DNA of 64,000 bases from Sphingomonas sp. OV641 (GTDB lineage Bacteria > Pseudomonadota > Alphaproteobacteria > Sphingomonadales > Sphingomonadaceae): NCBI RefSeq assembly GCF_900109205.1, contig NZ_FNZB01000002.1, positions 496,001 through 560,000 on the forward strand, written 5' to 3'. Shown here piece after piece: positions 10,134 through 18,793 of the stretch. A program made the translations under genes and the position numbers. The notes under the pieces are model-generated. The model was not told the origin of the DNA. It did not search any database and saw only the letters and a list, made by a program, of their open reading frames with translations. Position 1 is the first letter of the stretch. Every line of letters starts with the position of its first letter.

Positions 10134-10162
10134 TTGACGCAAGCAACTAAGCGTCACAAGAT
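10134..10162 (+). promoter_or_regulatory. Dyad TGACGC-N10-GCGTCA with candidate -35
   Basis: A perfect 6+6 inverted repeat lies at 10135-10140 and 10151-10156. It overlaps TTGACG (10134-10139), which can serve as a -35, with a poor -10 (CAAGAT) 17 bases further. It ends 64 bp before the receptor start. It looks like an operator over a promoter, but the regulator is unknown. Confidence 0.4.
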
Positions 10163-10220
10163 CCGATCCGGGCTTATCTAGATCGGCATCAGCCGGCAGT
10201 GAGGGCCCGGGAGGATGCTG

Positions 10221-13200
10221 ATGAGAAAGTTCGAATTGTTCGGAGCCACTGCGCTCGCGCTCGTTCTCGGCTATTCAGCGCCAGCGCAGGCGCAGGCGCA
10301 GGCGCAGGCGCAGGCGCAGGCGCAGACGCAAGCGCAAACGCCGGCGGCAACAGGGGCGGCAACACAGGCGGCTTCGCAGGCGGCCACACAGGCGCAATCG
10401 GCGCGCGACCAGGACAGCGGCTACCTTGCCGACATCGTCGTCACGGCGCAGCGTCAGTCCCAGACCCTGCAGGAGGTGCCGATCGCGGTGAGTGCCTTTT
10501 CGGCCGCCGCGCTTGAATCGCAGCAGATCGACAATGCTTCGGATCTTCAGCTGACCTTGCCCAACGTCACCTTCTCGAAAGGCAATTTCTCGGGGTCCAG
10601 CTTCACGATCCGCGGCATCGGCGACCTGTGCGTGGGCATTTCGTGCGACCAGGCAACGGCCATCCACCTCAACGGTTCGCCCCTGCTGGCGACCCGCATC
10701 TTCGAAACCGAATATTTCGATCTTGAACGCGTCGAGGTGCTTCGCGGACCTCAGGGCACCCTGTTTGGCCGCTCGGCATCATCGGGCGTGGTCAATTTCA
10801 TCAGCGCCAAGCCGCGAACGGACAAGTTCATGGCGTCGGCCGAGGCGGAATATGGCAATTACGATTCCATTCGCGCCAAGGCGATGGTGAACATCCCGCT
10901 GGGCGAGACTTTGGCCGTTCGCGTCGCCGGATTCTACCTCAATCGCGACGGCTATACGCTCAACACCTTCGACAACAGCCGTATCGACGGGCGCGACATG
11001 TATTCGGTACGCGGCTCGATCCGCTGGGAGCCTTCGGTTGATACGACGGTCGACCTGCTCGCTTCCTATTTCCGGGAGGACGACAATCGCCTGCGCATCC
11101 AGAAGCAATTGTGTCAGACCGATCCGACCGGCGTTCTGGGCTGCCTCGCCAATCGCCGCGACGCCGGGCGCACCAACACCAACTCGACCTTCACCGGCAC
11201 GCTGGGCAGCCGCGAGTTCCTGTCGATCGCCTTTGCCAATCCCACGCTTGGCAATGCCCTGGGGCTAGGCAGCCTCTACGGGCCGGATGCCTATGCCGGA
11301 AACCCGGTGCTGAGCGATCCGCGCGAAGTCTATACCGCGTTCAACCCCACCTATAAAACCGACGAGCTGACGGTGCAGGGGCGGATCGAACATAATTTCG
11401 GGCCGGTAAGGGCGCAGCTGACCGGTTTCTACCATGAAACGTCGGTGGATTCGTCGCAGGACTATAACCTGGGCGTCAGCAATCGCGCGTTGCTCCAGCC
11501 GACGCTCAACACGCTGGCCGCGGCGGCGGCGGGCGGTATTCCGACCCTGCCAGCGGCCTATTTCCAGCCAATCGCGCAGGCGATCATTCCCAATGGGCCG
11601 CAGGGCGATCTGTGTACCTCGCTGCCGGAAAAGTCCGGGCTTGGCGTCTATGGCGGGTTCGGCCGGTGCGGCCCGATCCCCAACGCTTATGACCGTTCGG
11701 TCCAGCGGACGCGCGACTGGTCTGCCGAGGCGATCATCTCGTCCGACTTCGACGGCCTGTTCAACTTCCTGCTCGGCGGCATCTATGTCGACGGGAAGAT
11801 CCGCGACGGCGATTATTACGTGAACGCGTTCGCGATCGACTATGTGACCGGCATTCTGGGGAGCGTCGGCGCGCTCGGCGCCGGCCGACCGCCGGAATTT
11901 TCGGCGACGCCGTTCTTCCGCAGCAACACCGATCTGTTCCGGCTGAAATCCTATGGTATCTTTGGCGAAACCTACTTCCAGTTCACGGACAGCCTGAAGC
12001 TGACGCTCGGCGCGCGGTACAACAACGACAAGAAGTTCGTCCGTTCGCGCTCCACCCTGGCGAGCTTCGCCGTGCCCTATACGCAGACGGGCAGCGCGTT
12101 CGATGCGCCGCGCGCCGCGCTGTATGACGCCGATCCCGTCGTGCCCGGCATCCAGGACTATGCCGTGCGCAATCGTACCTTTGACGAGATCACCGGCCGC
12201 GCCGTCGTCGACTACAAGGTCACGGAAGACAATCTGCTCTATGCCTCCTACTCGCGCGGCTACAAATCGGGCGGCTTCAACCCGCCGGTGCAGGTGCCGG
12301 GCCTGACGGTGCCCGACGCGTTCCAGCCGGAAATCATCAGCGCATTCGAGGTTGGTTCGAAGAATACCTTCGCCGATGGCAAATTCACCCTGAACCTCAC
12401 CGGTTTTTACTACAAGTACAAGGGGTTGCAGCTCAGCCGCATTGTCGCGCGCACGTCAATCAACGACAATATCGACGCCGACATCTGGGGTGTGGAAGCC
12501 GAATCGTCGCTGCGCCCGGGTGAGGGCTGGGTCGTGAACTTCGGGGCTAGCTACCTGAACACCAAGGTGACGTCGGATGCCCCGTTCATCAACCAGCGCG
12601 ACGTGTCCGGCGGCAATCCCGATACGGTCATCATCAAGGACATCGGCAACGCATCGAACTGCGTTGTTCGCGCCAACACCGGTGGAGCAGCGGCGGCGCA
12701 GGCGTTTGTTGCCGGCGTCAACTCCGCGCTCGGCCTGCGCGGGCCGCAGGCCTTCCCGTCGGACGCCAATGTCGGCGCGGCGACGGGCGCGTTCGGCCTG
12801 TGTTCGGTGCTGACCGGCGCGGCGGCAAATACCGCCGGCGCGATTTCGGTGCTCGAAGGCATCGGCGTCAGCCTGAAGGGCAATGAGCTGCCCCAGGCAC
12901 CGGTGGTGAAGTTCTCCGCCGGTGTGCAGAAGACCTTCGACTTCGCCAACGGCATGACCCTCGTTCCGCGGTTCGACCTCACTTACACGGGCGAAAGCTA
13001 CGGCAACATCTTCAACGGCCGGATCAACCGGATCGAGGGTTACGAACAGGCCAATGCGCAGATCCAGCTGAACGGGGCGGACGAGCGCTGGTTCGTGCGC
13101 GGCTTTATCCAGAACATCTTCGACAATAGCGCGACCACGGGCCTGTACCTGACCGACCAGTCCTCCGGCCTGTTCACCAACATCTTCACGCTGGAACCCC

Positions 13201-13235
13201 GCCGGTACGGCGTGGCGGCAGGGTTCAAGTTCTGA
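10221..13235 (+). CDS. TonB-dependent receptor with Ala-Gln repeat signal region
   Basis: Outer-membrane receptor of 1004 residues. The signal peptide (MRKFELFGATALALVLGYSA) runs into an (Ala-Gln)n run at the expected cleavage site. The TonB-box and plug region follow (DIVVTAQRQSQTLQEVPIAV, then RGPQGTLFGRSASSG), and the barrel ends in KF, the usual terminal phenylalanine. The ATG at 10221 is chosen because GGGAGG ends 6 bases before it; the ATG at 10215 abuts the ribosome site. It stands alone, with an intrinsic terminator 100 bp downstream. The ligand cannot be deduced. Confidence 0.93.
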   Translation: MRKFELFGATALALVLGYSAPAQAQAQAQAQAQAQTQAQTPAATGAATQAASQAATQAQSARDQDSGYLADIVVTAQRQSQTLQEVPIAVSAFSAAALESQQIDNASDLQLTLPNVTFSKGNFSGSSFTIRGIGDLCVGISCDQATAIHLNGSPLLATRIFETEYFDLERVEVLRGPQGTLFGRSASSGVVNFISAKPRTDKFMASAEAEYGNYDSIRAKAMVNIPLGETLAVRVAGFYLNRDGYTLNTFDNSRIDGRDMYSVRGSIRWEPSVDTTVDLLASYFREDDNRLRIQKQLCQTDPTGVLGCLANRRDAGRTNTNSTFTGTLGSREFLSIAFANPTLGNALGLGSLYGPDAYAGNPVLSDPREVYTAFNPTYKTDELTVQGRIEHNFGPVRAQLTGFYHETSVDSSQDYNLGVSNRALLQPTLNTLAAAAAGGIPTLPAAYFQPIAQAIIPNGPQGDLCTSLPEKSGLGVYGGFGRCGPIPNAYDRSVQRTRDWSAEAIISSDFDGLFNFLLGGIYVDGKIRDGDYYVNAFAIDYVTGILGSVGALGAGRPPEFSATPFFRSNTDLFRLKSYGIFGETYFQFTDSLKLTLGARYNNDKKFVRSRSTLASFAVPYTQTGSAFDAPRAALYDADPVVPGIQDYAVRNRTFDEITGRAVVDYKVTEDNLLYASYSRGYKSGGFNPPVQVPGLTVPDAFQPEIISAFEVGSKNTFADGKFTLNLTGFYYKYKGLQLSRIVARTSINDNIDADIWGVEAESSLRPGEGWVVNFGASYLNTKVTSDAPFINQRDVSGGNPDTVIIKDIGNASNCVVRANTGGAAAAQAFVAGVNSALGLRGPQAFPSDANVGAATGAFGLCSVLTGAAANTAGAISVLEGIGVSLKGNELPQAPVVKFSAGVQKTFDFANGMTLVPRFDLTYTGESYGNIFNGRINRIEGYEQANAQIQLNGADERWFVRGFIQNIFDNSATTGLYLTDQSSGLFTNIFTLEPRRYGVAAGFKF
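10284..10325 (+). repeat. Seven tandem GCGCAG hexamers inside coding sequence
   Basis: Seven perfect copies of GCGCAG, flanked by decayed copies (GCGCCA before, ACGCAAGCGCAAACG after), encode alternating Ala and Gln at the signal-peptide end of the receptor at 10221. A hexamer is two codons, so copy-number change would alter length but not frame. Confidence 0.95.
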
Positions 13236-13337
13236 TGGACAAGGCCCGCCCGATCGCGCGCCACCCTTCGTTCCACGCGCGGGCGCCCGGTTCGGCGGGC
13301 GTGAGGCAGGGGAACCAGAGGATCAACTGACCCTCCT

Positions 13338-13389
13338 TGCATCCGCTCCCGGCAGTAATCGTATCGCACGGGGGCGGATGCAGTTTTTT
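13338..13389 (+). terminator. Intrinsic terminator after TonB receptor
   Basis: GCATCCGCTCCC (13339-13350) pairs with GGGGGCGGATGC (13370-13381) with one mismatch around a 19-base loop, followed by AG and six T (13384-13389). It is oriented for the plus-strand receptor. Confidence 0.85.
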
Positions 13390-13439
13390 CCCGACAGGAC
13401 ACGGATCGCTGTCGCGCCGCTCTGCTGACGTCGGATCCG

Positions 13440-14516
13440 CTACGGGCGCGCTTCCAGCACCATGTTGAAGGGGGTTTCGGTTGCCCGGCGCACGCGGGTG
13501 AAGCCCGCTTCCTGCAGCACATCGCGCAGCCGTGCTTCGCCGGCCTGAGCGCCGAGGCCAAGGCCCACCTCCTGCGCCAGCGAGCCGGGCGTGCAGATCA
13601 TGGTGGACGCGGCATAATATAGGCGGCCCACCGGATTGAGGTTTGCGGCGAGATTGTCCCCCGCCAGCGGCTCCACGATCATCCATGCGCCATCCGGCGC
13701 CAGCGCCTCGCGCACGTGACGCGCCGCGCCGACCGGATCGCCCATGTCGTGAAGCGCATCGAAAATCGTCACCAGATCATAGCCATCGCCCGGGAAATCC
13801 TTGGCGGTAGCCGTTTCGAACCGCGCGCGGCCGTCCAGCCCCGAACGTGCGGCCGCCGCGCGCGCCTGGGTGATCGATTCCTGGTGATAGTCGAAGCCGG
13901 TGATCTGCGATTGCGGAAAGGCCTGTGCCATGAGGATGGTCGAGGCACCATGGCCGCAGCCGATATCCGCAACCCGTGCGCCGGCCCGCAGCTTGTCCGT
14001 CACGCCGTCGAGCGCGGGCAGCCAGTCCTGCACCAGATGAGCGGTGTAGCCCGAGCGGAAGAAGCGCTCCACGCCGCAGAACAGGCTGGAATCATGCTCG
14101 TGCCAGCCGACGCCCTTGCCGGTGCGGAATGCCTGCTCGATCTTTTCCCGGTCAAGAAAGACCGATCCCATCGTTTCGAATGCGCCGACGAAAAAGGCTG
14201 GGCCATGCTCGTCGGCAAAGGCCATCGCCTGTTCGGGGGTGAGGGTGAAACGCTCCGATGCCGCGTCGAAATTGACATAGCCGGCGGCGGCCTGCGCGGA
14301 GAGCCATTCGCGCACATAGCGTTCGTGCGTGCCGGTCCGATCAGCGAGTTCTGCTGACGTGATCGGGCCGGCGCCGGCCATCGCCTTGTAGAGCCCGAGC
14401 CGGTCGCCAAGCAGCACCAGCGGCGCGGTGGCGGTTGCGGCGGCGTCCATAACGAGTTGATTCATGAGCGCATTCAGCCGGGTCTCATTGATGCTGGTTG
14501 GCGTTGCCTGTTGCAT
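13440..14516 (-). CDS. SAM-dependent methyltransferase with winged-helix N-terminus
   Basis: Class I methyltransferase of 358 residues. Residues about 20-100 form a winged-helix domain of the Rv2258c-like type (ITSAELADRTGTHERYVREWLSA). SAM-binding motif I is VADIGCGHGAS at about 182-192, followed by ITGFDYH and ATAKDFPGDGYDLVTIFDALHDM. The ATG at 14516 has AAGGAACAGGTC before it. A longer in-frame extension to 14687 lacks family resemblance and is rejected. The gene stands alone, divergent from the kinase at 14816. Its methyl acceptor is unknown. Confidence 0.88.
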   Translation of the reverse strand: MQQATPTSINETRLNALMNQLVMDAAATATAPLVLLGDRLGLYKAMAGAGPITSAELADRTGTHERYVREWLSAQAAAGYVNFDAASERFTLTPEQAMAFADEHGPAFFVGAFETMGSVFLDREKIEQAFRTGKGVGWHEHDSSLFCGVERFFRSGYTAHLVQDWLPALDGVTDKLRAGARVADIGCGHGASTILMAQAFPQSQITGFDYHQESITQARAAAARSGLDGRARFETATAKDFPGDGYDLVTIFDALHDMGDPVGAARHVREALAPDGAWMIVEPLAGDNLAANLNPVGRLYYAASTMICTPGSLAQEVGLGLGAQAGEARLRDVLQEAGFTRVRRATETPFNMVLEARP

Positions 14517-14815
14517 GACCTGTTCCTTGTGCGGAGGATGGAAGTGCGGTTGCGGGACCGCCCCGCCGGGGGCGGGGGACCAGAAACGATCAAACAGCTC
14601 GGCGAAGCGCCGATCCCAGCGGGTGAGCCGCCGATTGCCACCGGGCTGTTCGAAGTCGGGCAAGAGAGTATCTCCTTCCGAGCGCAAGCATGCGATCGGC
14701 GCATATCAGTCCGACGTCGCGGCGCGGCCTTTATTGCCACAATTGTAACAGCCTGGCCCGGAGCGCTGGAGCGGCGGCGCGGGACGCTGTATTATGGCGT
14801 TGCTTGTGGGAGGCC
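14517..14815. other. Divergent promoter region
   Basis: About 300 bp between the methyltransferase (minus) and the kinase (plus) must carry both promoters. I see no clear -35/-10 pair. It contains ATTGTAACAG at 14742-14751, whose reverse complement lies just after the regulator gene. Confidence 0.5.
14742..14751 (+). promoter_or_regulatory. ATTGTAACAG box upstream of kinase operon
   Basis: This 10-mer lies 65 bp before the kinase start. Its exact reverse complement (CTGTTACAAT) is at 18200-18209, directly after the response-regulator stop. Paired placement suggests a site for the regulator, by inference only. Confidence 0.3.
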
Positions 14816-17476
14816 ATGAACGCTGCAATGACCACAGGGGAAAAAAGCCGATCGCGCGGGGAAGTATTGAGCGAGGCGCCGTTCCGGCAGCTTGCCGATC
14901 ACTTGCCGACCTTGTGCTTCATCGCCGATCGCGACGGGCGCATCATGTGGTGCAATCGCCGCTGGCACGATTTCACTGGTGTGCCGCGCGACGCCGATCC
15001 GGAGCGCGCATGGCCGCAGGTCCATGATCCCGTCAGCCTGCCCGATATCCGGGAACGCTGGCACGAGGCGGTGAAAAGCGGCCTTGCCGGCGACGCCGTG
15101 ATCTCCATTCGGAGCGGTTCCGGCGAGTTCCGGCCGTTTTTGACCCGGGCGGAGCCAGTGCGGACACCGGAAGGCGAGATTTCCTGCTGGCTGGGCACGA
15201 TGACCGACATCACCGAGCAACGGGAGGCGGAGCGAGACCAGCGCATCCTGATCGCGCTGAACGATGCGCTGCGCGACGAGCTCGACGCGGCCCGCATCGA
15301 ACAGACGGTGGATGCGCTGCTCCGTGGCCACCTGGGTGTGGAGGGGATCGCCATCATCGATGTCGAGGAGGATGATGGCGCCGGCGTCGACGGCGGCATC
15401 CGCATCCCGCTGTTCACGCACGGGGCGGTGGCGGCCACTTTTCACATCCGCACCGGCACGCCGCGCGCGTGGCGGCCAACCGAGTTGCGCCTGATCGAGG
15501 AAGCCGTGGAGCGGACCTGGGCGGCGCTGGAGCGCGCGACGGCGGAACGTGCGCGCCGGGAGAGCGAGGCACGGCAGCGGGCGATCGTGGAGGCGACCCC
15601 CGAATGCGTGAAGATCGTCGCCGAGGACGGCACGCTGCTGTACATGAACGGCGCCGGCCTGCGCATGATCGATGCCGAGCCGGAGCAGGCGTCCGGCCTG
15701 CACGTGCCGGCGCTGGTGGCGGCGGACCATCGCGCGCGTTGGATGGAGCAGCACCGGCGGGTCTGCGCCGGCGAGGCGGCGGCCTGGGAGTTCGATGTCG
15801 TCGGGCTTCAGGGGAATCGCCGCCGCATGGAAACGCACGCGGTGCCGCTGCCGGCGCCGGACGGCACCATGCAGCAACTCGCCGTCACCCGCGACGTGAC
15901 CGAGCGGCACGCGGCGGAGGAGCGGCTGCGCGCCAGCGAGGCCCTGCTCGCCGGCTTCATGAAGAACGCGCCAGTCGGCATGTATCTGAAGGATGCCGAA
16001 GGGCGCTACCTCATGCTCAACCCCGAAATGGCCAAGGTCTTCGGCCGCCCGATCGACGAGGTGATCGGCCGCACCGCCGCGGAACTGTTCGGCGCGGAGC
16101 AGGCGACGATGATCGCGGCGCACGATCGCCGCATCCTGGAGCGCAGGATGCCCGAACGCGTGGAGGAATTCCTGCCGGACCTCGACGCTTACGGCTGGTC
16201 GCTGGTGGTGCGCTTTCCCGTGCTGGTCGAAGGGGAACAGGCGCGCATCGGCGGGTTCGACATCGACCTTTCAGAACGCAAGCGCGCGGAAGCCGAACTC
16301 GCCCGGTCCCGCGAGATGGTGTTCCAGTCGGAAAAGCTCACGGCGTTGGGATCGCTGCTCGCCGGGGTCAGCCATGAGCTGAACAACCCGCTGTCCGTGA
16401 TCCTCACCCTTTCGCAATTGCTCGAGGCGCAGGCCCAGGGCACGCCGCTGGGCGAGCGTGCCGCGAAGATCCGGGCGGCGGCGGGCCGCTGCGCCAGGAT
16501 CGTGCAAAGCTTTCTCGCCATGGCGCGCCAGAAGGCGCCGGTCCGCACGCGGGTCGATGCCAACGAGCTTATCCACGCGGCGTTGGACCTGGCGAGCTAC
16601 GGCCTGCGGACGGCCGGCATCGAGGTGGTGCAGCGGCTCGACCCGGCGTTGCCGCCGCTCGACGTGGACAGCGACCAGCTGAGTCAGGTGCTGCTGAACC
16701 TCATCGTCAATGCACAGCATGCGCTGGAGGAAAGCGATGGCACGCGGACGCTTGTTATCTCCACTGAAGCCGTGGGTGCCCATGGCAATGACCGCCGGCG
16801 CGGCATGGTGCGCATCACCGTTGCGGACAACGGCCCGGGCGTGCCTGCGGAAATCCGCCACCGCATCTTCGAACCGTTCTTCACCAGCAAGCCACAGGGC
16901 GTGGGGACCGGCATCGGGCTCGCCTTCAGCCTGGGCGTGGTGGAGGCGCATGGTGGCACGCTGCGACTGGTGGAGGACGCGCCGTGGCGGCAGGGCGCCT
17001 GCTTCGTCGCCGAGCTGCCCGCGGCGACCGGCGCCATGCCGAAGGTCGCAGCGCCGTCGCCGATAGTGCCGCCGAATGATCGCGCGTCCGCGCTGGTGGT
17101 GGATGACGATCGCGACGTGGGGGAGGCGCTTGCCGAGCTGCTCGCGGACGAGGGCTATGATGTCGAGCTGGCCTGTTCCGGACAGGAGGCGAAGACCCGC
17201 CTGTGCCAGCGCCGCTATGACGCGGTGCTGAGCGATCTGCGCATGCCGGACATGGACGGCCGCGCGCTGTTCGACTGGATGACCGATCAATTGCCCGACC
17301 AGCTTGCGCGGCTGGCGTTCGTGACCGGCGATACGCTGGGCGCCAGCAGCCGCAGCTTCCTGGCGCGGGCGGGAAGGCCGGTGCTGGAAAAGCCGTATGA
17401 CATGGAAAGCCTGCGCGGGCTGCTCCACGCGTTGCACGCGCCCGGAAAGGCGGACGCCAGGGCAGTGTCGCCATGA
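14816..17476 (+). CDS. Hybrid sensor histidine kinase (PAS-rich, C-terminal receiver)
   Basis: Predicted cytoplasmic signal kinase of 886 residues with no obvious membrane segment. Order: PAS (about 20-140, ending [15 protein letters not shown]), a GAF-like stretch (about 150-255), PAS (about 260-380), PAS (about 385-500), HisKA with the phospho-acceptor in SHELNNPLS (H520), HATPase_c ([26 protein letters not shown]), and a receiver domain (about 758-880) with D807 in LSDLRMPD. The chosen ATG has GGGAGG only 2 bases away; the ATG at 14828 is the alternative. The gene overlaps the response regulator by ATGA, and the autotransporter lies downstream. The stimulus is unknown. Confidence 0.92.
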   Translation: MNAAMTTGEKSRSRGEVLSEAPFRQLADHLPTLCFIADRDGRIMWCNRRWHDFTGVPRDADPERAWPQVHDPVSLPDIRERWHEAVKSGLAGDAVISIRSGSGEFRPFLTRAEPVRTPEGEISCWLGTMTDITEQREAERDQRILIALNDALRDELDAARIEQTVDALLRGHLGVEGIAIIDVEEDDGAGVDGGIRIPLFTHGAVAATFHIRTGTPRAWRPTELRLIEEAVERTWAALERATAERARRESEARQRAIVEATPECVKIVAEDGTLLYMNGAGLRMIDAEPEQASGLHVPALVAADHRARWMEQHRRVCAGEAAAWEFDVVGLQGNRRRMETHAVPLPAPDGTMQQLAVTRDVTERHAAEERLRASEALLAGFMKNAPVGMYLKDAEGRYLMLNPEMAKVFGRPIDEVIGRTAAELFGAEQATMIAAHDRRILERRMPERVEEFLPDLDAYGWSLVVRFPVLVEGEQARIGGFDIDLSERKRAEAELARSREMVFQSEKLTALGSLLAGVSHELNNPLSVILTLSQLLEAQAQGTPLGERAAKIRAAAGRCARIVQSFLAMARQKAPVRTRVDANELIHAALDLASYGLRTAGIEVVQRLDPALPPLDVDSDQLSQVLLNLIVNAQHALEESDGTRTLVISTEAVGAHGNDRRRGMVRITVADNGPGVPAEIRHRIFEPFFTSKPQGVGTGIGLAFSLGVVEAHGGTLRLVEDAPWRQGACFVAELPAATGAMPKVAAPSPIVPPNDRASALVVDDDRDVGEALAELLADEGYDVELACSGQEAKTRLCQRRYDAVLSDLRMPDMDGRALFDWMTDQLPDQLARLAFVTGDTLGASSRSFLARAGRPVLEKPYDMESLRGLLHALHAPGKADARAVSP

Positions 17477-18198
17477 GCGAAGCGACGCCGGGCGCGCATA
17501 TCGCCGTCGTGGATGACGAGCCCGATCTGCGCGAGGGCGTCCGGGAATATCTGGCCGATCAGGGCTTTGCCGTCAGCGTGGCGGCGGATGGCGCGGCGCT
17601 GCGCGCGCTGATGGCCGAACGCGCGGTGGATCTGGTTCTGCTCGATGTGAACATGCCGGGCGAGGACGGCCTGTCGATCGCGCGCTATCTGCGCGACCGG
17701 GGCGGGGTGGCGATCATCATGCTGACCGCCAATCGCGACACGGTGGATCGTGTGGTCGGCCTTGAGGTGGGGGCGGACGATTATGTGCCCAAGCCGTTCG
17801 ACCTGCGCGAACTGCTCGCCCGCATTCGCGCGGTGCTCCGACGTACCGCGCAGGCGCAGGCGCAAACGGCGACGCTGGCGCATGAGGTGCGCATCGGCCG
17901 CTGCCTGCTCAACCTGGACAGCCACAAGCTGTACGACCTGCAGGGCGAGGAGGTGGCGATCACCGCCATGGAATTCGATCTGCTGCGAACCTTTGTCGAG
18001 CATCCCGGGCGGGTACTGACGCGCGACCGTTTGCTTGATCTTGCCCACCAGGCGGAGATGACACCGTTCGACCGCTCCATCGACATGCGTGTTGCGCGCT
18101 TGCGGCGAAAGGTGGAGCTGGATCCGCGGTTTCCCCAGGCGCTGAAGACGGTGCGCGGTGCCGGATATATCTTCGTGCCGGCGGGTGCGACGCGCTGA
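17473..18198 (+). CDS. OmpR-family response regulator
   Basis: Regulator of 241 residues: receiver domain (about 8-122, acidic pair DDE, phospho-acceptor D58 in LLDVNMPG, switch lysine in PKPFD) and a C-terminal OmpR/PhoB winged helix (about 140-236, ITAMEFDLLRTFVEHPGRVLTRDRLLD and RSIDMRVARLRRKVE). Its ATG overlaps the kinase stop, so the two are translated together and form a pair. The kinase's own receiver suggests an extra phosphotransfer step or feedback. Likely targets are its own operon and the genes downstream, given the matched 10-mers on either side. Confidence 0.95.
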   Translation: MSEATPGAHIAVVDDEPDLREGVREYLADQGFAVSVAADGAALRALMAERAVDLVLLDVNMPGEDGLSIARYLRDRGGVAIIMLTANRDTVDRVVGLEVGADDYVPKPFDLRELLARIRAVLRRTAQAQAQTATLAHEVRIGRCLLNLDSHKLYDLQGEEVAITAMEFDLLRTFVEHPGRVLTRDRLLDLAHQAEMTPFDRSIDMRVARLRRKVELDPRFPQALKTVRGAGYIFVPAGATR

Positions 18199-18199
18199 C

Positions 18200-18209
18200 C
18201 TGTTACAAT
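18200..18209 (-). promoter_or_regulatory. CTGTTACAAT box after the regulator gene
   Basis: Exact reverse complement of the 10-mer at 14742-14751. It sits 85 bp before the small gene at 18295, and a CTGAC lies on each side (18195 and 18211). Confidence 0.3.
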
Positions 18210-18294
18210 CCTGACGAACATGGCGCCGGCGAGACATTCGGCTGTGACGCGCCGCCGCTACACCAGCCCTTGCCCAATCTGGGGAGAAGGCAGG

Positions 18295-18507
18295 ATGACG
18301 AGGTTGATCGAAGAACCCGGCGGCAGCCGGAACGAGGCACCGGCCGGACACAGGCGCGGCCGCGGCACCTTCGCCAGCGCGCTGGCGGCCGTGCTGATGA
18401 CGAGCGGCATGCTGGTGGCCGTCGCGCCGCCGGATGACGTGAACGATGCGAAACGCGCGCTGACCGCGCAGCGGCCCACCGTTCCGGCGATCGACGGGAT
18501 CGCCTGA
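18295..18507 (+). CDS. Small predicted membrane protein (70 aa)
   Basis: I do not recognise a family. The ATG follows GGGGAGAAGGCAGG, a good ribosome site. The product begins MTRLIEEPGGSRNEAP, has a basic stretch (HRRGRG), one hydrophobic helix (TFASALAAVLMTSGMLVAVA, about 25-44) and a short C-terminal tail, so it could be a single-pass inner-membrane protein with the tail outside. It lies between the response regulator and the autotransporter, all on the plus strand. It could be a real accessory gene of that locus or a chance frame; the ribosome site and hydrophobic segment favour the former. Confidence 0.5.
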   Translation: MTRLIEEPGGSRNEAPAGHRRGRGTFASALAAVLMTSGMLVAVAPPDDVNDAKRALTAQRPTVPAIDGIA

Positions 18508-18629
18508 ATGGGGGAGCGCCGGGGCAGCCGGGTCGTCATGAATGGCCCGGCTGTTGGCGAGCCGCCGCTCGGCTGGGCAGATGTGATTTTTGATAATCGA
18601 ACGCGAGATCGGCGCCGCGTGCATCGACG

Positions 18630-18647
18630 GGAACTGTTCGTTGTTCC
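18630..18647. promoter_or_regulatory. Dyad GGAAC-N8-GTTCC upstream of autotransporter
   Basis: A perfect 5+5 inverted repeat 147 bp before the autotransporter start, in an otherwise gene-free 286 bp stretch (18508-18793). It is short, so chance is possible. Confidence 0.25.
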
Positions 18648-18793
18648 ACGCGGGGCGCCCCGTTAGGTGTCCCGTTATAGTTCGGTTAGTTGTTTTTGCA
18701 CCCGCATCAGAGATGCTCAAGTTCTGCGCGAACAACAACTGGACAGGTTGCTGGTGTGCCCCTAACCGTGCGGCGGTAAAGTGGGGGGAATTC

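Larger units (their letters stand above)
9287..10220. other. Long intergenic region between divergent TonB-receptor genes
   Basis: About 930 bp without a credible gene. An open frame on the plus strand at 9205-9792 begins inside the receptor gene and has no recognisable domain. The left part is GC-rich. Positions 9845-9889 hold a 14-bp tandem repeat. Bases about 10010-10160 are distinctly AT-richer than the rest of the window and contain a dyad and a promoter candidate for the gene at 10221. Confidence 0.7.

Noticed and set aside
10284-10325. Phase-variable frameshifting tract
   Set aside because: The unit is 6 bp, so gain or loss keeps the reading frame; only length can vary.
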